From contig RBKR01000016.1 in assembly GCA_004835665.1 (NCBI GenBank), forward strand, positions 1,054,001 to 1,118,000: DNA of 64,000 bases, read 5' to 3'. Position numbers and translations under genes: made by a program. The stretch is from Phoma sp. XZ068 (taxonomy: Eukaryota; Ascomycota; Dothideomycetes; Pleosporales; Didymellaceae). The notes under the pieces were generated by a model that saw only the letters and a program-made list of their open reading frames with translations, had not been told where the DNA came from and did not search any database. Positions 32,547 through 43,600 of the stretch are shown here, piece by piece (position 1 is the first letter of the stretch; every line of letters starts with the position of its first letter).

Positions 32547-35500
32547 TTATGCCTTTGCACCTTCCAGCTTCTTGACCACGTGCATAATCCGTACATAGTA
32601 ATTGTTTAGGGTTTCCTGTCCTTCGGGTCCGTCGAAGCGACTGGCTGTTCGCTTGTCGACATGCTCGTGGATGCGTGCGAACTCTTTCATCTTCTCCAGC
32701 AACATATCCAGCTGCTGCCCAGGAAGCGATGCTCGAACTGTTGATCGGACGGTGTTGTTGAGGCACAGGTTCCCCAGGAGCACCGTGAGGAAGCCGATCA
32801 CAACGCTGACCTCAGACTCTTCAACGGAACTGGCCTCGGCAGCTCGTTCAGAGCCTACCACAAATGTCTTGACGAGGACCTCGATCGAGTTCGTATCATT
32901 GATAGCGTTGAGTCGTGCGTGGTCATTAAGCTCAGCGAGGTTGATCATCGCACCCAAGCTGAGAGTCAAAGCGGCCAATACTTGTGTTCGACGTTCCGCG
33001 TCTAGTTCGCCAGTATCCAGCAGGTTGAAACGAGCAACAATGAAGCGAATTAGAGACCCTACAAACGATTCGCCTGAGAATGGTTGGCAGGCTTTGGGCT
33101 TATTGTTCGTGAGGTTCATACAGAGCTTCATTGCCTCCACGGTCTTCGAGAGGCCGTTATCGACGAAGAAGGCGGGAGTCGCCTCTGACAGTTGTTGAAG
33201 AACCTTGGTTGGCCATGTAGAGTAGTCTTGATCCGCAATGGACACGGTTTCCAGAGTTGAAATCGCCAGGTCAAGGGCCAGTATATCCTGGGCAGAAGCC
33301 TTGGATGCTTCTACGCGTTTGGAGGCCAATAAACAGACGCTGACAACCGTTGAGACACCTGTCGGGGTCAACAATGCTTCTGTGCTACCGGACTCTCGAA
33401 GAGTTCGGATGAGGATGTCGAGCGTCTTAAGTGCAAGAAGCTGAGGGGACATCTTCTCTGGTGGACTTGACGCCCAAACTTTAGCTGCCAACACCAATGT
33501 GCGGAAGTCAGCCAATGACTCTTGGGCAATCTTTGACATGTTGGATTTGCGATCGCGTGCAATCCTTGAGATATCCGCATCGTTGCTAACCAAATTGATC
33601 AAGGTTGTCATGACGCCTGAACGGTATATTTGATCTACAACAGCGAAGGCGGGCCTCGTCTGAAGGACAAACAGAACCGATGCAGACGCGATGAAGTCGA
33701 AGACAACATCGCCTGTAGATGTCATGTTCTCGAGGAGCTTGTGCATGAACCCAGAGTCGAGAAGCTGACTGACATAGCCTGCGTCAGCCAACTTAGTGCA
33801 TAGGTCCATCATTGCACTGCGCTGCCCGGCTTTGTTCGCTCCATCTGAGATCTCGCGGATGGACTCTTCCATATCCCACGAGAATACGGTATTCTGTCCG
33901 TATTTTTTCAGTTCGTGATGTGTCCTTACTTGACTCGTAGGCCCATCTTCATCGTCGGTTGAGACAGTTTGCGAGTCCATCTTCCAGTTGTCGTCAAGGT
34001 CCATAGACATCAAAAATTCATCTTCGGGATTCGCTTCCTGGAGGTAGGACCGCTGGGTTGCATATGTGAACTTCGGACGAGTGGCCGCTCCAGAGGTCAT
34101 TTGTGACGTTTGAGAGTCCGCCGCTGTTGGGTCGTCCACACCAGGTTCTTCGGGTTTTCTCTCAATAACCACGGGCTTTGCTCGTATTGGAGTTTTGTCC
34201 GTGTCAACCTCATAATCTGCAATGTTGGTCTCGTCGGCTTCTTCATCGCTCCCACTGTCCTCTTCTTCAGAACTTGTACCATCATGTTTAAGTGTTTCTA
34301 TCAGTCGAGTCTTTCGCGACTGGCTGCTGTAAGAGACGTCTGATTTTGATCTGGCGAGAGCACCGAGCAATGATCTCGGCTTCTTGTCAGTCAGCTGCAG
34401 TGATGCAAGGGCAGAAGCCGGTGTTTTCGATGTCGCTGAACCCCCTAAGAGCGTGCTGAACAGATCCTTCTGGCGAGGTGTCACGGAGCCGGGCGTTGAG
34501 GTTGTTGTATTGCGAAGAGGAGTTGAGCGTACAGGCGTTGTGATTGAATCCGGTATGTCATACATGGTGTCGTCAGAAGCAAGTACCTCATTAGCTGTAC
34601 CCTCGAGAAGTTTTCTGGGAGCTTGCTCATCGGGTAGCATCTTACCCAGCATAGCTGGTGAGGACAGGCCTTTCGATATTGTCGGCTGACTATGGACTGG
34701 CACAGTACGTGTTCTTGATGTCTTTGGTCTGTTGGTCGTGGTTTCTGCTGTAGCAGCTGATGGTGCTGAACGAGGAAGACCTGTCTTCGCCGCCTCATAC
34801 CCTGGTGATGTTCCATTTTCCCTTCTGGGTATTTTGCGGTCCCGCTGTGCCACCAATGGCTCCTGTAGGCGCTCAGCGGCTGGCTTAGACACAGACGTGG
34901 AGGACACAGAGCGATTCCGCTTTCGAGTGGACAAGCTTCCGAGCTCATTCGACTTGACAGATACCTTGCGGGATGCGTCGAGCGATGAACCCTTTGAAGC
35001 TCCAAGCTGCTTCGTTGTGCTTTTCGACGTTTGGCGAGGTTGTTGTCGCGGTGGCTCAGGAACCGGCAGTGATGCTATTTCGTCATCAGACGGGACGTCA
35101 AATACATCTAAACTCGCAGGCTGCTTGTGTGCTGGTTTCGCTGTCGTCTGCGAAGGGGCTATTGAGGATGGCTTTGCAGCTTGCGGCTTTGGCGTAGGAT
35201 GTGCAAGTAGGCTCGGAGTCGTGGCGCGCGATGGGTTCTTAGACGTTGTGTTCGATCGTTGTAGCCGCTGCCCGCTCGCGGCAATTTCCTTTCGACCTCC
35301 TAGGCTTGGCGAGACCTTCGATTGCGGTTTTGTGTTCACGGGCAAAGCTTTCGATTGCTTGACCTTCTTTTGCGCCGATTGTTGCGATCTGTCTTGCTCC
35401 TGGAGCAGTCGCGTGGTAGAATCTGCTGATCTGGCGACTACAGGCTTCTGCGGAGGCCGAGAAGCTGCTACAGCTGGACGACTGGGCACACTAGCAGATG

Positions 35501-35855
35501 TCTTTGCAGTACTAGCACGCGGCCCATCCTCTGTTTTGCTACGTTGTACCGTGGGTCGTTTTGCTGGTGTCGTCGGCAGGAACTCGAATTCATCTTCAGA
35601 AGGCACGTCGAACACATCCGAGCTGATCGCAGCTGCTTGCGCGTTTTCAGAAGGCCGAGCAGGCTTCGCTGGGACACCGGATCCTGCCGGTGGCTTGTTT
35701 GAGGTGGTTGTAGGCTTATGCGGTCGTTCGGGGGGAGGCGCATCTTGTTCGACGGGACTTGGGCGCGACGGCGGCAGACGCGACAATTTGCCGTATGTGA
35801 TGACCTTCTTCCGCCTCTCGCCGGTCGTAGAAGTGGATGAAGTGAAGGATGCCAT
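32547..35855 (-). CDS. WAPL-like cohesin release factor
   Basis: Intronless, 1,102 residues. Wapl/Rad61 with Pds5 opens the Smc3-kleisin gate and releases cohesin from chromatin. Residues 1-640 are long, basic and low-complexity (S/T/P/K-rich), with a YGKLSR motif near the N-terminus and two similar short acidic motifs, DVFDVPSEDE (about 80-90) and DVFDVPSDDE (about 250-260), possibly partner-binding repeats. From about 645 the helical WAPL region begins (NTVFSWDMEESIREISDG), with RSAMMDLCTKLADAGYVSQL and ILALDLAISTLETVS, ending with a helix at the C-terminus. Assignment rests on this helical block and overall layout. Confidence 0.8.
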   Translation of the reverse strand: MASFTSSTSTTGERRKKVITYGKLSRLPPSRPSPVEQDAPPPERPHKPTTTSNKPPAGSGVPAKPARPSENAQAAAISSDVFDVPSEDEFEFLPTTPAKRPTVQRSKTEDGPRASTAKTSASVPSRPAVAASRPPQKPVVARSADSTTRLLQEQDRSQQSAQKKVKQSKALPVNTKPQSKVSPSLGGRKEIAASGQRLQRSNTTSKNPSRATTPSLLAHPTPKPQAAKPSSIAPSQTTAKPAHKQPASLDVFDVPSDDEIASLPVPEPPRQQPRQTSKSTTKQLGASKGSSLDASRKVSVKSNELGSLSTRKRNRSVSSTSVSKPAAERLQEPLVAQRDRKIPRRENGTSPGYEAAKTGLPRSAPSAATAETTTNRPKTSRTRTVPVHSQPTISKGLSSPAMLGKMLPDEQAPRKLLEGTANEVLASDDTMYDIPDSITTPVRSTPLRNTTTSTPGSVTPRQKDLFSTLLGGSATSKTPASALASLQLTDKKPRSLLGALARSKSDVSYSSQSRKTRLIETLKHDGTSSEEEDSGSDEEADETNIADYEVDTDKTPIRAKPVVIERKPEEPGVDDPTAADSQTSQMTSGAATRPKFTYATQRSYLQEANPEDEFLMSMDLDDNWKMDSQTVSTDDEDGPTSQVRTHHELKKYGQNTVFSWDMEESIREISDGANKAGQRSAMMDLCTKLADAGYVSQLLDSGFMHKLLENMTSTGDVVFDFIASASVLFVLQTRPAFAVVDQIYRSGVMTTLINLVSNDADISRIARDRKSNMSKIAQESLADFRTLVLAAKVWASSPPEKMSPQLLALKTLDILIRTLRESGSTEALLTPTGVSTVVSVCLLASKRVEASKASAQDILALDLAISTLETVSIADQDYSTWPTKVLQQLSEATPAFFVDNGLSKTVEAMKLCMNLTNNKPKACQPFSGESFVGSLIRFIVARFNLLDTGELDAERRTQVLAALTLSLGAMINLAELNDHARLNAINDTNSIEVLVKTFVVGSERAAEASSVEESEVSVVIGFLTVLLGNLCLNNTVRSTVRASLPGQQLDMLLEKMKEFARIHEHVDKRTASRFDGPEGQETLNNYYVRIMHVVKKLEGAKA

Positions 35856-36622
35856 TGTGGGCGCGCGTGTTGGTGTTGTTTTGACACAAAGCTTGTCCTA
35901 CGTCGGAGCGCGCATCGTGATGGTGAGTAGGTTGACGTGAGGCAGCGACCAACCTGATGCCTCAATTAGGCCTGCATGAGATGAGGCGCGGCCAAACGCA
36001 ATTGCGATTGTTGTTGACGGTGAATCGCGCTACCGTGAAACCGCGCTTAAAGGTGTTGTTCACCCCAGACAATGACGAAGCCGGCAAACACTCCCCTGTG
36101 GTGAGGAAGGCGCAAAGCAGGGTCCCGCGCATGTCCGCTCGCGCTCGCGAACCTGCAGGTACGCTAACCAAAACCGACGGGCGGTGAATGGCGGGGACGC
36201 ATGCGCGTGTGCTCATTGTCCTCGTCCATCTAGGCACTCAGCCTCCAAGATCTCGCGGAGGTCGCCGATTGATCACGAGCCTAGTTCTGAAGCTCCTTCT
36301 AACTGCAGCTTCTCCTCTTTCCTTGTTATCTTGACCTTGTATCTATTAGTCCAAGTCAACTGTACAATTACCACATCCTTTGAGACCAATTGAGTGCCCC
36401 ACTTACGGAATTTCTCCCCAATCGTCTCTTGCCGCCGCGGCTAGATCTATCTACAAGTTCACCACCCAGTCCAGCCTCCTAACCTCTACATCCCTACGCT
36501 CAGCTGCTCACTGCCGTAAATCAAGCCTCAGTGTACGAGTGGTTTCCAATTGAGGTCTTCGAATGTTGCTAATATGACCAAGTACATTGCCCCTCAGCTA
36601 TTCATCATCATCGACCACCATC
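35856..36622. promoter_or_regulatory. bidirectional region WAPL-like / UPRT
   Basis: 767 bases between divergent start codons. The UPRT side (36280-36560) is C/T-rich with possible 5'UTR. No specific regulator site is claimed. Confidence 0.45.
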
Positions 36623-37454
36623 ATGACTGGAGGCTTCGAGACACCCCCTTCACAATGCGTCGGCCCTGAGTACCGCCCGGCTACCCAGAAGCCAACGGCG
36701 ACTGTCTCCAAGCCGCTGGACCAAGTGCCTAACATTCACATCTTGCCGCAGACGCCCCAGCTGATAGCGCTGCTAACGTAAGGCCCCTTACACATCCACA
36801 ACGTCATACTCAACTATGAACAGCATGATTCGCGACAAGAACACGGGCCGTGCCGACTTCATCTTCTACTCAAACCGAATCATTCGTTTGCTGGTCGAAG
36901 AGGGTCTCAATCACCTTCCTGTTGTAGGTCACGAGATCACTACACCTGTGGGGCGGACGTATGCTGGTGTCAAGTTCGAGGGCAAGATCTGTGGTGTTTC
37001 GATCATGCGGGCTGGAGAGTCGATGGAGCAGGGCTTAAGGGACTGCTGCAGGTCGGTTAGAATTGGTAAGATTCTGATCCAGAGGGACGAGGAGACGAGC
37101 CAGCCGAAGCTCTTCTACGACAAGCTGCCCGAGGATATTGCGGATCGTTGGGTCTTGCTGCTCGATCCTATGCTTGCGACTGGCGGCTCTGCTCTCATGG
37201 CTGTCGAGGTACTCAAGTCCCGTGGTGTGCCCGAGGAACACATCCTTTTCCTCAACCTCATTGCCAGTCCTGAAGGCGCGAAGAGGTTTGCCGAGCAGGT
37301 GCCCAAGGTCAGGGTGGTGACGGCGTTTGTTGATCAGGGGTTGGACGAGAAGAAGTACGTATTGCCATCGCAAACATTGGTAGATGCTGACCTTCCTCCT
37401 AGCTACATTGTCCCAGGTCTTGGTGACTTTGGCGATCGCTTCTACACTTTGTAG
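36623..37454 (+). CDS. FUR1: uracil phosphoribosyltransferase
   Basis: Converts uracil and PRPP to UMP. Exons 36623-36777, 36824-37354 and 37403-37454 give 245 residues. The phosphoribosyl loop LLLDPMLATGGSA lies at about 163-175 and the uracil-binding end YIVPGLGDFGDRFYTL forms the C-terminus. VGRTYAGVKF and GVSIMRAGESME are the other conserved blocks. The 48-nt last intron keeps the frame open, so reading through would insert 16 extra residues; removing it (donor GTACGT, branch CTGAC, acceptor CTAG) gives DEKNYIVPGL as in relatives. It lies 1.4 kb from URC1. In fungi such an enzyme serves salvage or, as URC6, uracil catabolism. Confidence 0.95.
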
Positions 37455-37777
37455 GAGACTTTGAAGGCTCTCTTGCTCACGACAAGCCGGCATCAGACTG
37501 AATGTCTCCTGGGATTAGCATCCAGTTTCGCTTGAATACGTGCATCCTGCTATGTTGCATCTGAAGAAGGACCGGTTGGAAACAGTCTAAATGATTCGAT
37601 TTCTGGAAGCCACTTGCGGGCAAAGCTTTTGATATGTGGTCAAGACCGACCTCAGAACTCAAGACCCAACTACCTCGTCTCCGTGGTATACCATAACGCC
37701 GTAAATGCCAATCATGCCCACATCATGTCATGCCACCTTTTGAACATCTCCTGTTGTACAGTGCCATTCATATGCTC
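37455..37777. other. convergent intergenic region
   Basis: 323 bases between the UPRT and ELF1 stops. Presumably both 3'UTRs; nothing else seen. Confidence 0.4.
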
Positions 37778-38307
37778 TCAGCCGTCGTAGTCGCCTTCTG
37801 CGTCTAGGTCGTCGTTCTCGATGAAGCCATCGTCGTCGTCTACAGGCTTGGGGAGGGGGCCAGTACGGTTCGTCGAGCGCTCGGTCGCGCGCCCAGCAGC
37901 AGCCTCCTTTGCAACGGCATCGCAAGCATCGATCCAGTCGGCGTACACATCAACCGGCGCAGACAAATCTATTCACAATCAGCAACCCCTCTACTTCTCA
38001 AAACGAACCCCACGTACAGTTGATGTTAGTCTGAAACGTCTGTCCACAGACCTTGCACTGCAGATTGCCGACACCGGACTTCTTCTCAATGGACACGGAG
38101 ACGGACTTCTCGTGGTTGCAGAATAAGCACTGGAACGTCGTAGGCAGCTTCTCCTTCTGGTGTAGCTGTTAGCGAGGGTCGGCGCGGTGCGATAGGGATA
38201 GGCATGCCTTCTTGGGGCCCTGCGGCTTGCTTGATGATTTGCGCTTGCCCTGTTCGTAAGGTTAGCGGGCGCATGCGATGAGGTGCGAGGTGCCCGGTAC
38301 GCACCAT
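37778..38307 (-). CDS. ELF1: transcription elongation factor Elf1
   Basis: Small zinc-ribbon protein that rides with elongating RNA polymerase II near Spt4/5. Four exons (38307-38305, 38249-38208, 38156-38018, 37968-37778) give 124 residues. The first coding exon is exactly the ATG, directly followed by donor GTGCGT. Exon 2 encodes GKRKSSSKPQGPKK. Exon 3 has the ribbon cysteines in CLFC and CKVC, with NHEKSVSVSIEKKSGVGNL between. After the last splice comes NYLSAPVDVYADWIDACD, then an acidic tail. Intron 2 appears to start GC (AAG|GCATGC) and end CAG, a GC-AG intron; no GT donor fits. The basic N-terminus and acidic tail are normal for the family. Confidence 0.93.
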
Positions 38308-38869
38308 TTTGGGGTGCTGTGTGGGCTGCGAGCGGTGTCTGTGGCTCTATGCGTGTGTGCGACGATGTTGTTCGAGGTTTCACAGAATTTTGTGTGGCTG
38401 CCGGCGGCTGTGTTGACTTCGAGCCGTGGTTGAACTTCTCGACAATGACGCGCGAGGTGTCGAGTCGCGACGAAATCCCGAAGGCGCGTGGCGGAGAGCT
38501 CCGTCGCACTTATCAGCCCCACCGCTGATTGGTGATAGCTGGCTGCCGGCGATAGTCAGCTGTTCTTGAGCTTCGTTGTTGTCCACGTCTCCTGTCTGTT
38601 TCTCTTTCTTTCTCTCTTCTCCTCGAGTCTACTTAAACGTTTTACTACGTTCGAGCAGGCTTCAAACAATACAAAGTTCTTTACCTGTTCATCTTACTGT
38701 TACCTCGAGATCACCCATCCTTCCCCGCATTTGTACTACACCGGCAGCTGCCGAAGCTTCGTCCCCAGCTTCCAGATCAAGACAACGAACTTCTCCTAAC
38801 CTGAAATTCTTGGTGCTCAAAACAACTGTCTATTCTTGTTTGAAAGCATCATACACTTAACTTTCCACC
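38308..38869. promoter_or_regulatory. bidirectional region ELF1 / URC1
   Basis: 562 bases between divergent starts. The URC1 side has a strong pyrimidine tract (38585-38630, TCTTTCTTTCTCTC type) typical of fungal core promoters, then an A/C-rich presumed 5'UTR. Confidence 0.5.
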
Positions 38870-40688
38870 ATGTCAACCGAAAGCAGCACTGACAATGCTG
38901 TGCTCAAGGAGATCTTGGAAGGGCTTAAGGCAATGCGCCTGGAGAACTCTCAACTAGCATCTGCGATCGATAAGATCAACGGCCGCGTGAATGTGCTGGC
39001 AGGTGTGAAGCAGGTGAAGGATGAGGCTGCTACTGAAGCTGCGAACGGCACTCTTAGCAAGGAGAAGGCAAAGGAGGCCGACTCGGCCCAAACCGTAGAA
39101 GCTGTTAGCCAGCAGTATGAGCCAACATCTCCCAATGCTGAAGAACCTCCTCGTCGAGCAAGTGTCTCGAAGACCTCAAAGATCATCTTGACTTCGTACC
39201 CTGGTCAGTCTGGTGTCGACCCATTACCCATGGAGTGGGGTGCCAAAGATCCCGCTGTTCGTGGTCCCGTCGTTGTTTCGAGGCACAACAACACCATTCG
39301 TCGGCGTAACGGTATGTCAAGTCTGCTATCAATCTTCTTTGGATGTGTCGAACTGACTATTCGCAGCCATCGGAGCTCACGGAGGTTCGTACTCAATCTA
39401 CAATGCCCTTGCTGTAGCGAGCAAAAACCTCGACATCACACACAAGCCAGACTTCACAAACACTGAGCCTGCTGCCAACATCGGACCTTTCCCACAATGG
39501 AACGATAAGAAGAAGATTGTCGCAATGGACCCATACGGCCATCTTGCGCCGTGGTTGTTCAAGGAGACTATGGATAAGGAGGATATCGAGATTAGGCCTA
39601 CCATTGCCATTACTCGAGCCCACATGAAGTTGCCCGAGATGGAAGAGAGTGTAAAGAATGGCCGTGTCGTACCCGATGGAAAGATCTGTATCAACGAGAC
39701 AGGTGAAGTCGCAGTGACCAAAGTTGCTGTTGAGCCTGTGTGGTACCTACCTGGTGTAGCCGAGCGTTTTGGCATTGGTATGTATGCACAATGGCTGCGT
39801 TTGAACATATCAGACTAATTATTACACCAGACGAGGGAACTCTCAGGCGGACACTGTTTGAAGAGACTGGTGGCTCATACCCCGAACTGATCACACGTCA
39901 CGACATCAAGCTCTTCCTCCCTCCCATCGGCGGTCTCACCGTCTACATCTTCGGTGACCCAGCAAAGATGTCGGACCCGAACTCCCGCCTTGCGCTTCGT
40001 GTCCATGATGAATGCAATGGCAGTGACGTCTTCGGATCTGACATCTGCACATGCCGTCCATACCTCACCTTCGGAATCGAAGAGGCAGTAAAGGAGGCTC
40101 AGCAAGGTGGTAGTGGTGTTGTCATCTACTTCCGCAAAGAAGGCCGTGCGTTGGGTGAGGTAACAAAATACCTTGTGTACAATGCACGGAAGCGAGGAGA
40201 GGACAGGGCGAGCGAGTACTTCAAGCGCACAGAGAACATTGCTGGAGTCAAGGACATGCGTTTCCAGGCGCTCATGCCCGATGTGAGTCTCCGTATCCAT
40301 CCAGTGGCATGAATTACTTCACTAACATAACAGATTCTCCATTGGCTCGGTATTACTAAGATCGATAGGATGCTGTCGATGTCCAAGTAAGTCTACTTTC
40401 TACTATTCGTACGACCGGTAGCTAACAATATGCAGCATGAAGCACGACGCCATCGTCGACCAAGGCATCCCGATCCACGAGCGCGTTCCCATCCCTGACG
40501 ACATGATCCCAGCAGACAGCCGCGTCGAGATTGATGCTAAGATTCAGGCTGGTTACTTCACTACTGGCACTGTCATGTCCATGGAAGAACTGGCAAATGT
40601 CAAGGGCCGCGGTTGGGAGGACATTGACGTACGTACTACACTCTCACTCACATTTGACTATCTAAGCTGACTTTGACCGTAGCACTGA
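38870..40688 (+). CDS. URC1: URC1, GTP cyclohydrolase II-like uracil catabolism protein
   Basis: Six exons (38870-39311, 39367-39777, 39831-40282, 40334-40386, 40436-40628, 40683-40688) give 518 residues. A low-complexity N-terminus precedes the central domain. The RibA-like part carries CNGSDVFGSDICTC: cysteines 346, 357 and 359 have the C-x10-C-x-C spacing of the GTP cyclohydrolase II zinc site. YFRKEGRALGEVTKYLVYN matches the family YLRQEGRGIGL block. The long N-terminal extension (about 280 residues, with AHGGSYSIYNALAVA) is what separates URC1 from riboflavin RIB1. Family knowledge: URC1 is required for the fungal URC uracil degradation route. The last exon is just CAC TGA. Confidence 0.87.
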
Positions 40689-43600
40689 GCGAGCCTTGCA
40701 ACTTGGTAAGCAGGCCGCATACTGTGGTAGATGCATCGTCTCATCTGGACTACTATCAGACCCTACAACTTGTTTCTATCGCATGCAGTGGACGCGTACG
40801 CAGCGTAATCTTTGCGCAACAATGCCCGAGAGACGACCAATCCTCAGGCGACACATACAGAAAACCACAATCTCAAGCCATAAGCAAACCAATCAGTACC
40901 TGTGCATTTTCAAGATTGATAACAATCCTGCCTGTGATCGTATGCGGTTTCAACCCCAGCCATCAAGCCACTCACAAGCCGCTGACACAACATGCTTTGT
41001 GACTACCGTGATATGCGGCCCGTTGCTGTCCAACTTTCGATCCGAACAGAAAGCCGAAGCTGTTTACGGCCCGGCTGCCTTCATATGGGCAATTTATTGA
41101 CCTATTGATTAATCCCACGACCTTATCGCTGCACGACATAGTACAGCATCTTTCGTTCACTGCATTTCCCTGTCCTATGCGTGTCGGCTATCTGCTTCCT
41201 CTTGTACAACAGCACAACACGCACGCAAGCGCATGTACCTACAGCAACCTGCGTGCTGTGCTGGAGTCAACCCAGCGCATCAAGGCGCCTTACCCGCGAC
41301 ACCACGATCAGGTGCATGTGCAGGCGCCACATGACTCCTCATGCTCGGCAGATGGGTAGGCAAGTAGTCTAGTCCTGGACGAGCGCGGTGCCAACTCAGC
41401 ATCGCAACACAGTACCATAGAAACACCCGCGCAAATGGAGGGGTACTCCCGACGTCGGCAACAGCGTGCGTGCGGGCCGCTCCGACCTGAGTACCTCCGT
41501 TTCGAGCACGCTGGGTTGGGCTCTGACGCTATGTACCTTTGTACACCGCTTGCGAGGAGCGGTAAGCAGGTAAATACCTGCAGGCCCACATGGCGTACAC
41601 AGTCTTCATTTCCTAGAGACGGTCTGTTACAAGACGGAAAAACTCTCCTTCCTAGAGGGAGGAATCTTTTCGAAACCTTTACCGGATGGTGTTCCCCACG
41701 CTGAGTGGGAATATTGTTGCACGTGCGTGGCCCCATAATGTGGCGGGTATACCGAAGGGTCTGTCTGTGGGAGACGACCGGAAAGAAACGCAGAAGCATT
41801 AGCAGATGGCATGGATAAATGCGCTGTTCGGAACTCGGGTGTGATCGGCGTGAGATCTGCCATGGAAGCGTGTCTGGAACTCAGGATGCGCGGAGAATAT
41901 GCATGGTTGGTGTTGTTGCATCCTGGGAGTCAGATGGTGTGATGATGAGGGGCAATGTTGAGAGAGTTGTTGGGATACGAAAGTGCGTCTGATGCGAGTC
42001 GCGTTTTTCAGACCTCTCGAGAATAGTCTTCGGGAAGCTGGATGGTCTTCTTGAGTTCATTTCAGCGTCAATATCGACATGCTGCGGTTGTGGGCGTTGA
42101 TCTGTTTAACGGCCGCGGCTATGACGGCGAACGGGATAGGTTATCCCTACAGGTACCCGCTCCCCGGGCCAGGTACCTGTAGCGCGTACCTACACATGCA
42201 CATGACGGTGACTAAAATTGCAGCACTGTAACGGGCTGGGCAGCATGGCATATTCAAACCCTGCACTCGCACACCAATCTGGATTGACTGCAGCCGTAGT
42301 GCTCTGTAGCGTGTGTATAAAACCTGGCAGACTGATCGAACTGCAATGCATTTGTGTAATGAGGATCCCACAATTGCAGTGCTCGCCTGACAAGGTGGAT
42401 TGCGATCATTGAATTTTGGTTGGCCGCCTCTGTTAGAGACAAGCGCTTGGTGGGGAAACGGAAGGCTGGATCATTCAAGCTAGTGGGGTTGAACGATTGA
42501 GGGGACGAACAATGCATTGTTTCTGTCGGTGAAGAACTCTGAAGGCGAAACTTAGATGTTGCTGATTGCAGCTGAAGGTTACCGTGCTAGTGGGCTAGTG
42601 AGAGTTACGAGCGGAGTTGAGGAGGTGTATCCAATCCACTCGGCATGACGAATACCGTTCAGCTGAGTTGCGCTGGGCTGACGTGAAAGTGGAGATGGAC
42701 AATGTTCCAGATCAATACCCATTATACGATAATACTCGATGGAGACATGTCTCATCGTGTTCGCCCACCCAAAGGAGGAGCAAATGAGGAGGGGTGCATT
42801 GGCGGACGTGTCCGTTCCTCAACCGTCAGAGTGTGCAGCACGAACCAATGCCGGTTGTCAGTGTCAGATATGTCATCGATAAAAGATACTTTCAATAACG
42901 CGCAGAAAGGTGAGCACACGACGTCGTAAAGTGTTACCGGACCGTCTCGTGTTCTTATGCTCCAACCGGAACGCAGCAAATATCCCGAATGTCGAAGGGG
43001 TGCCCTTGTCCCAGTGCGTTCTCGACTCCAGCATACCCTCCGTGATGTGCAATGCATAACCGGTCAAAATGGAGGCAGCCGCGGGAGTGATGTCGTCACA
43101 GGGCTGTGAAGGCGGAGAATGAGGCTGTTGCAAGCAACGCCTGTCAGGCTGTCACCTGTGAGTGTGGCCAGACTCGCACGACGAGCGTGAGCAAGCCTAT
43201 CGATAGGAGCAGGTTGTTGCAGTCGCGGCAACCAAGCACCGGGGTTGACCTCCCAGGGCTTCCGCTTCCAAGGTACAAGGCAGAGCAAGGAATATCCGCC
43301 AAATTCCAGGTCTGCAAATCGTGGCTTGTCTTGTCATCACCACGCAGCCATGACGGTGATGTCCATGCGATCCGGCATCCTTCCGCCGATGCAATGCTCT
43401 CAAGCGTGACGGTGCCGCTTGTGCACCCGCACTTCCGACAAACCTTGGAATCGAACGCGCAACGCCTTGCCGGCCTCATCGTAAGCGCATTCGCTGGACG
43501 AGCAGCGTTTGCAGTGCCACCGATTACCTGATTGCAGGGCGATGGCTGTCACAAATCTGAGAGGTGGCCAACTCACACCTGCAGCGAACGCACAGTCTAA

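Noticed and set aside
34732..35940. 402-codon plus-strand open frame opposite the WAPL-like gene
   Set aside because: Lies opposite the low-complexity half; Cys/Gly/Ser-rich composition is typical of antisense of S/T/P/K-rich coding DNA.
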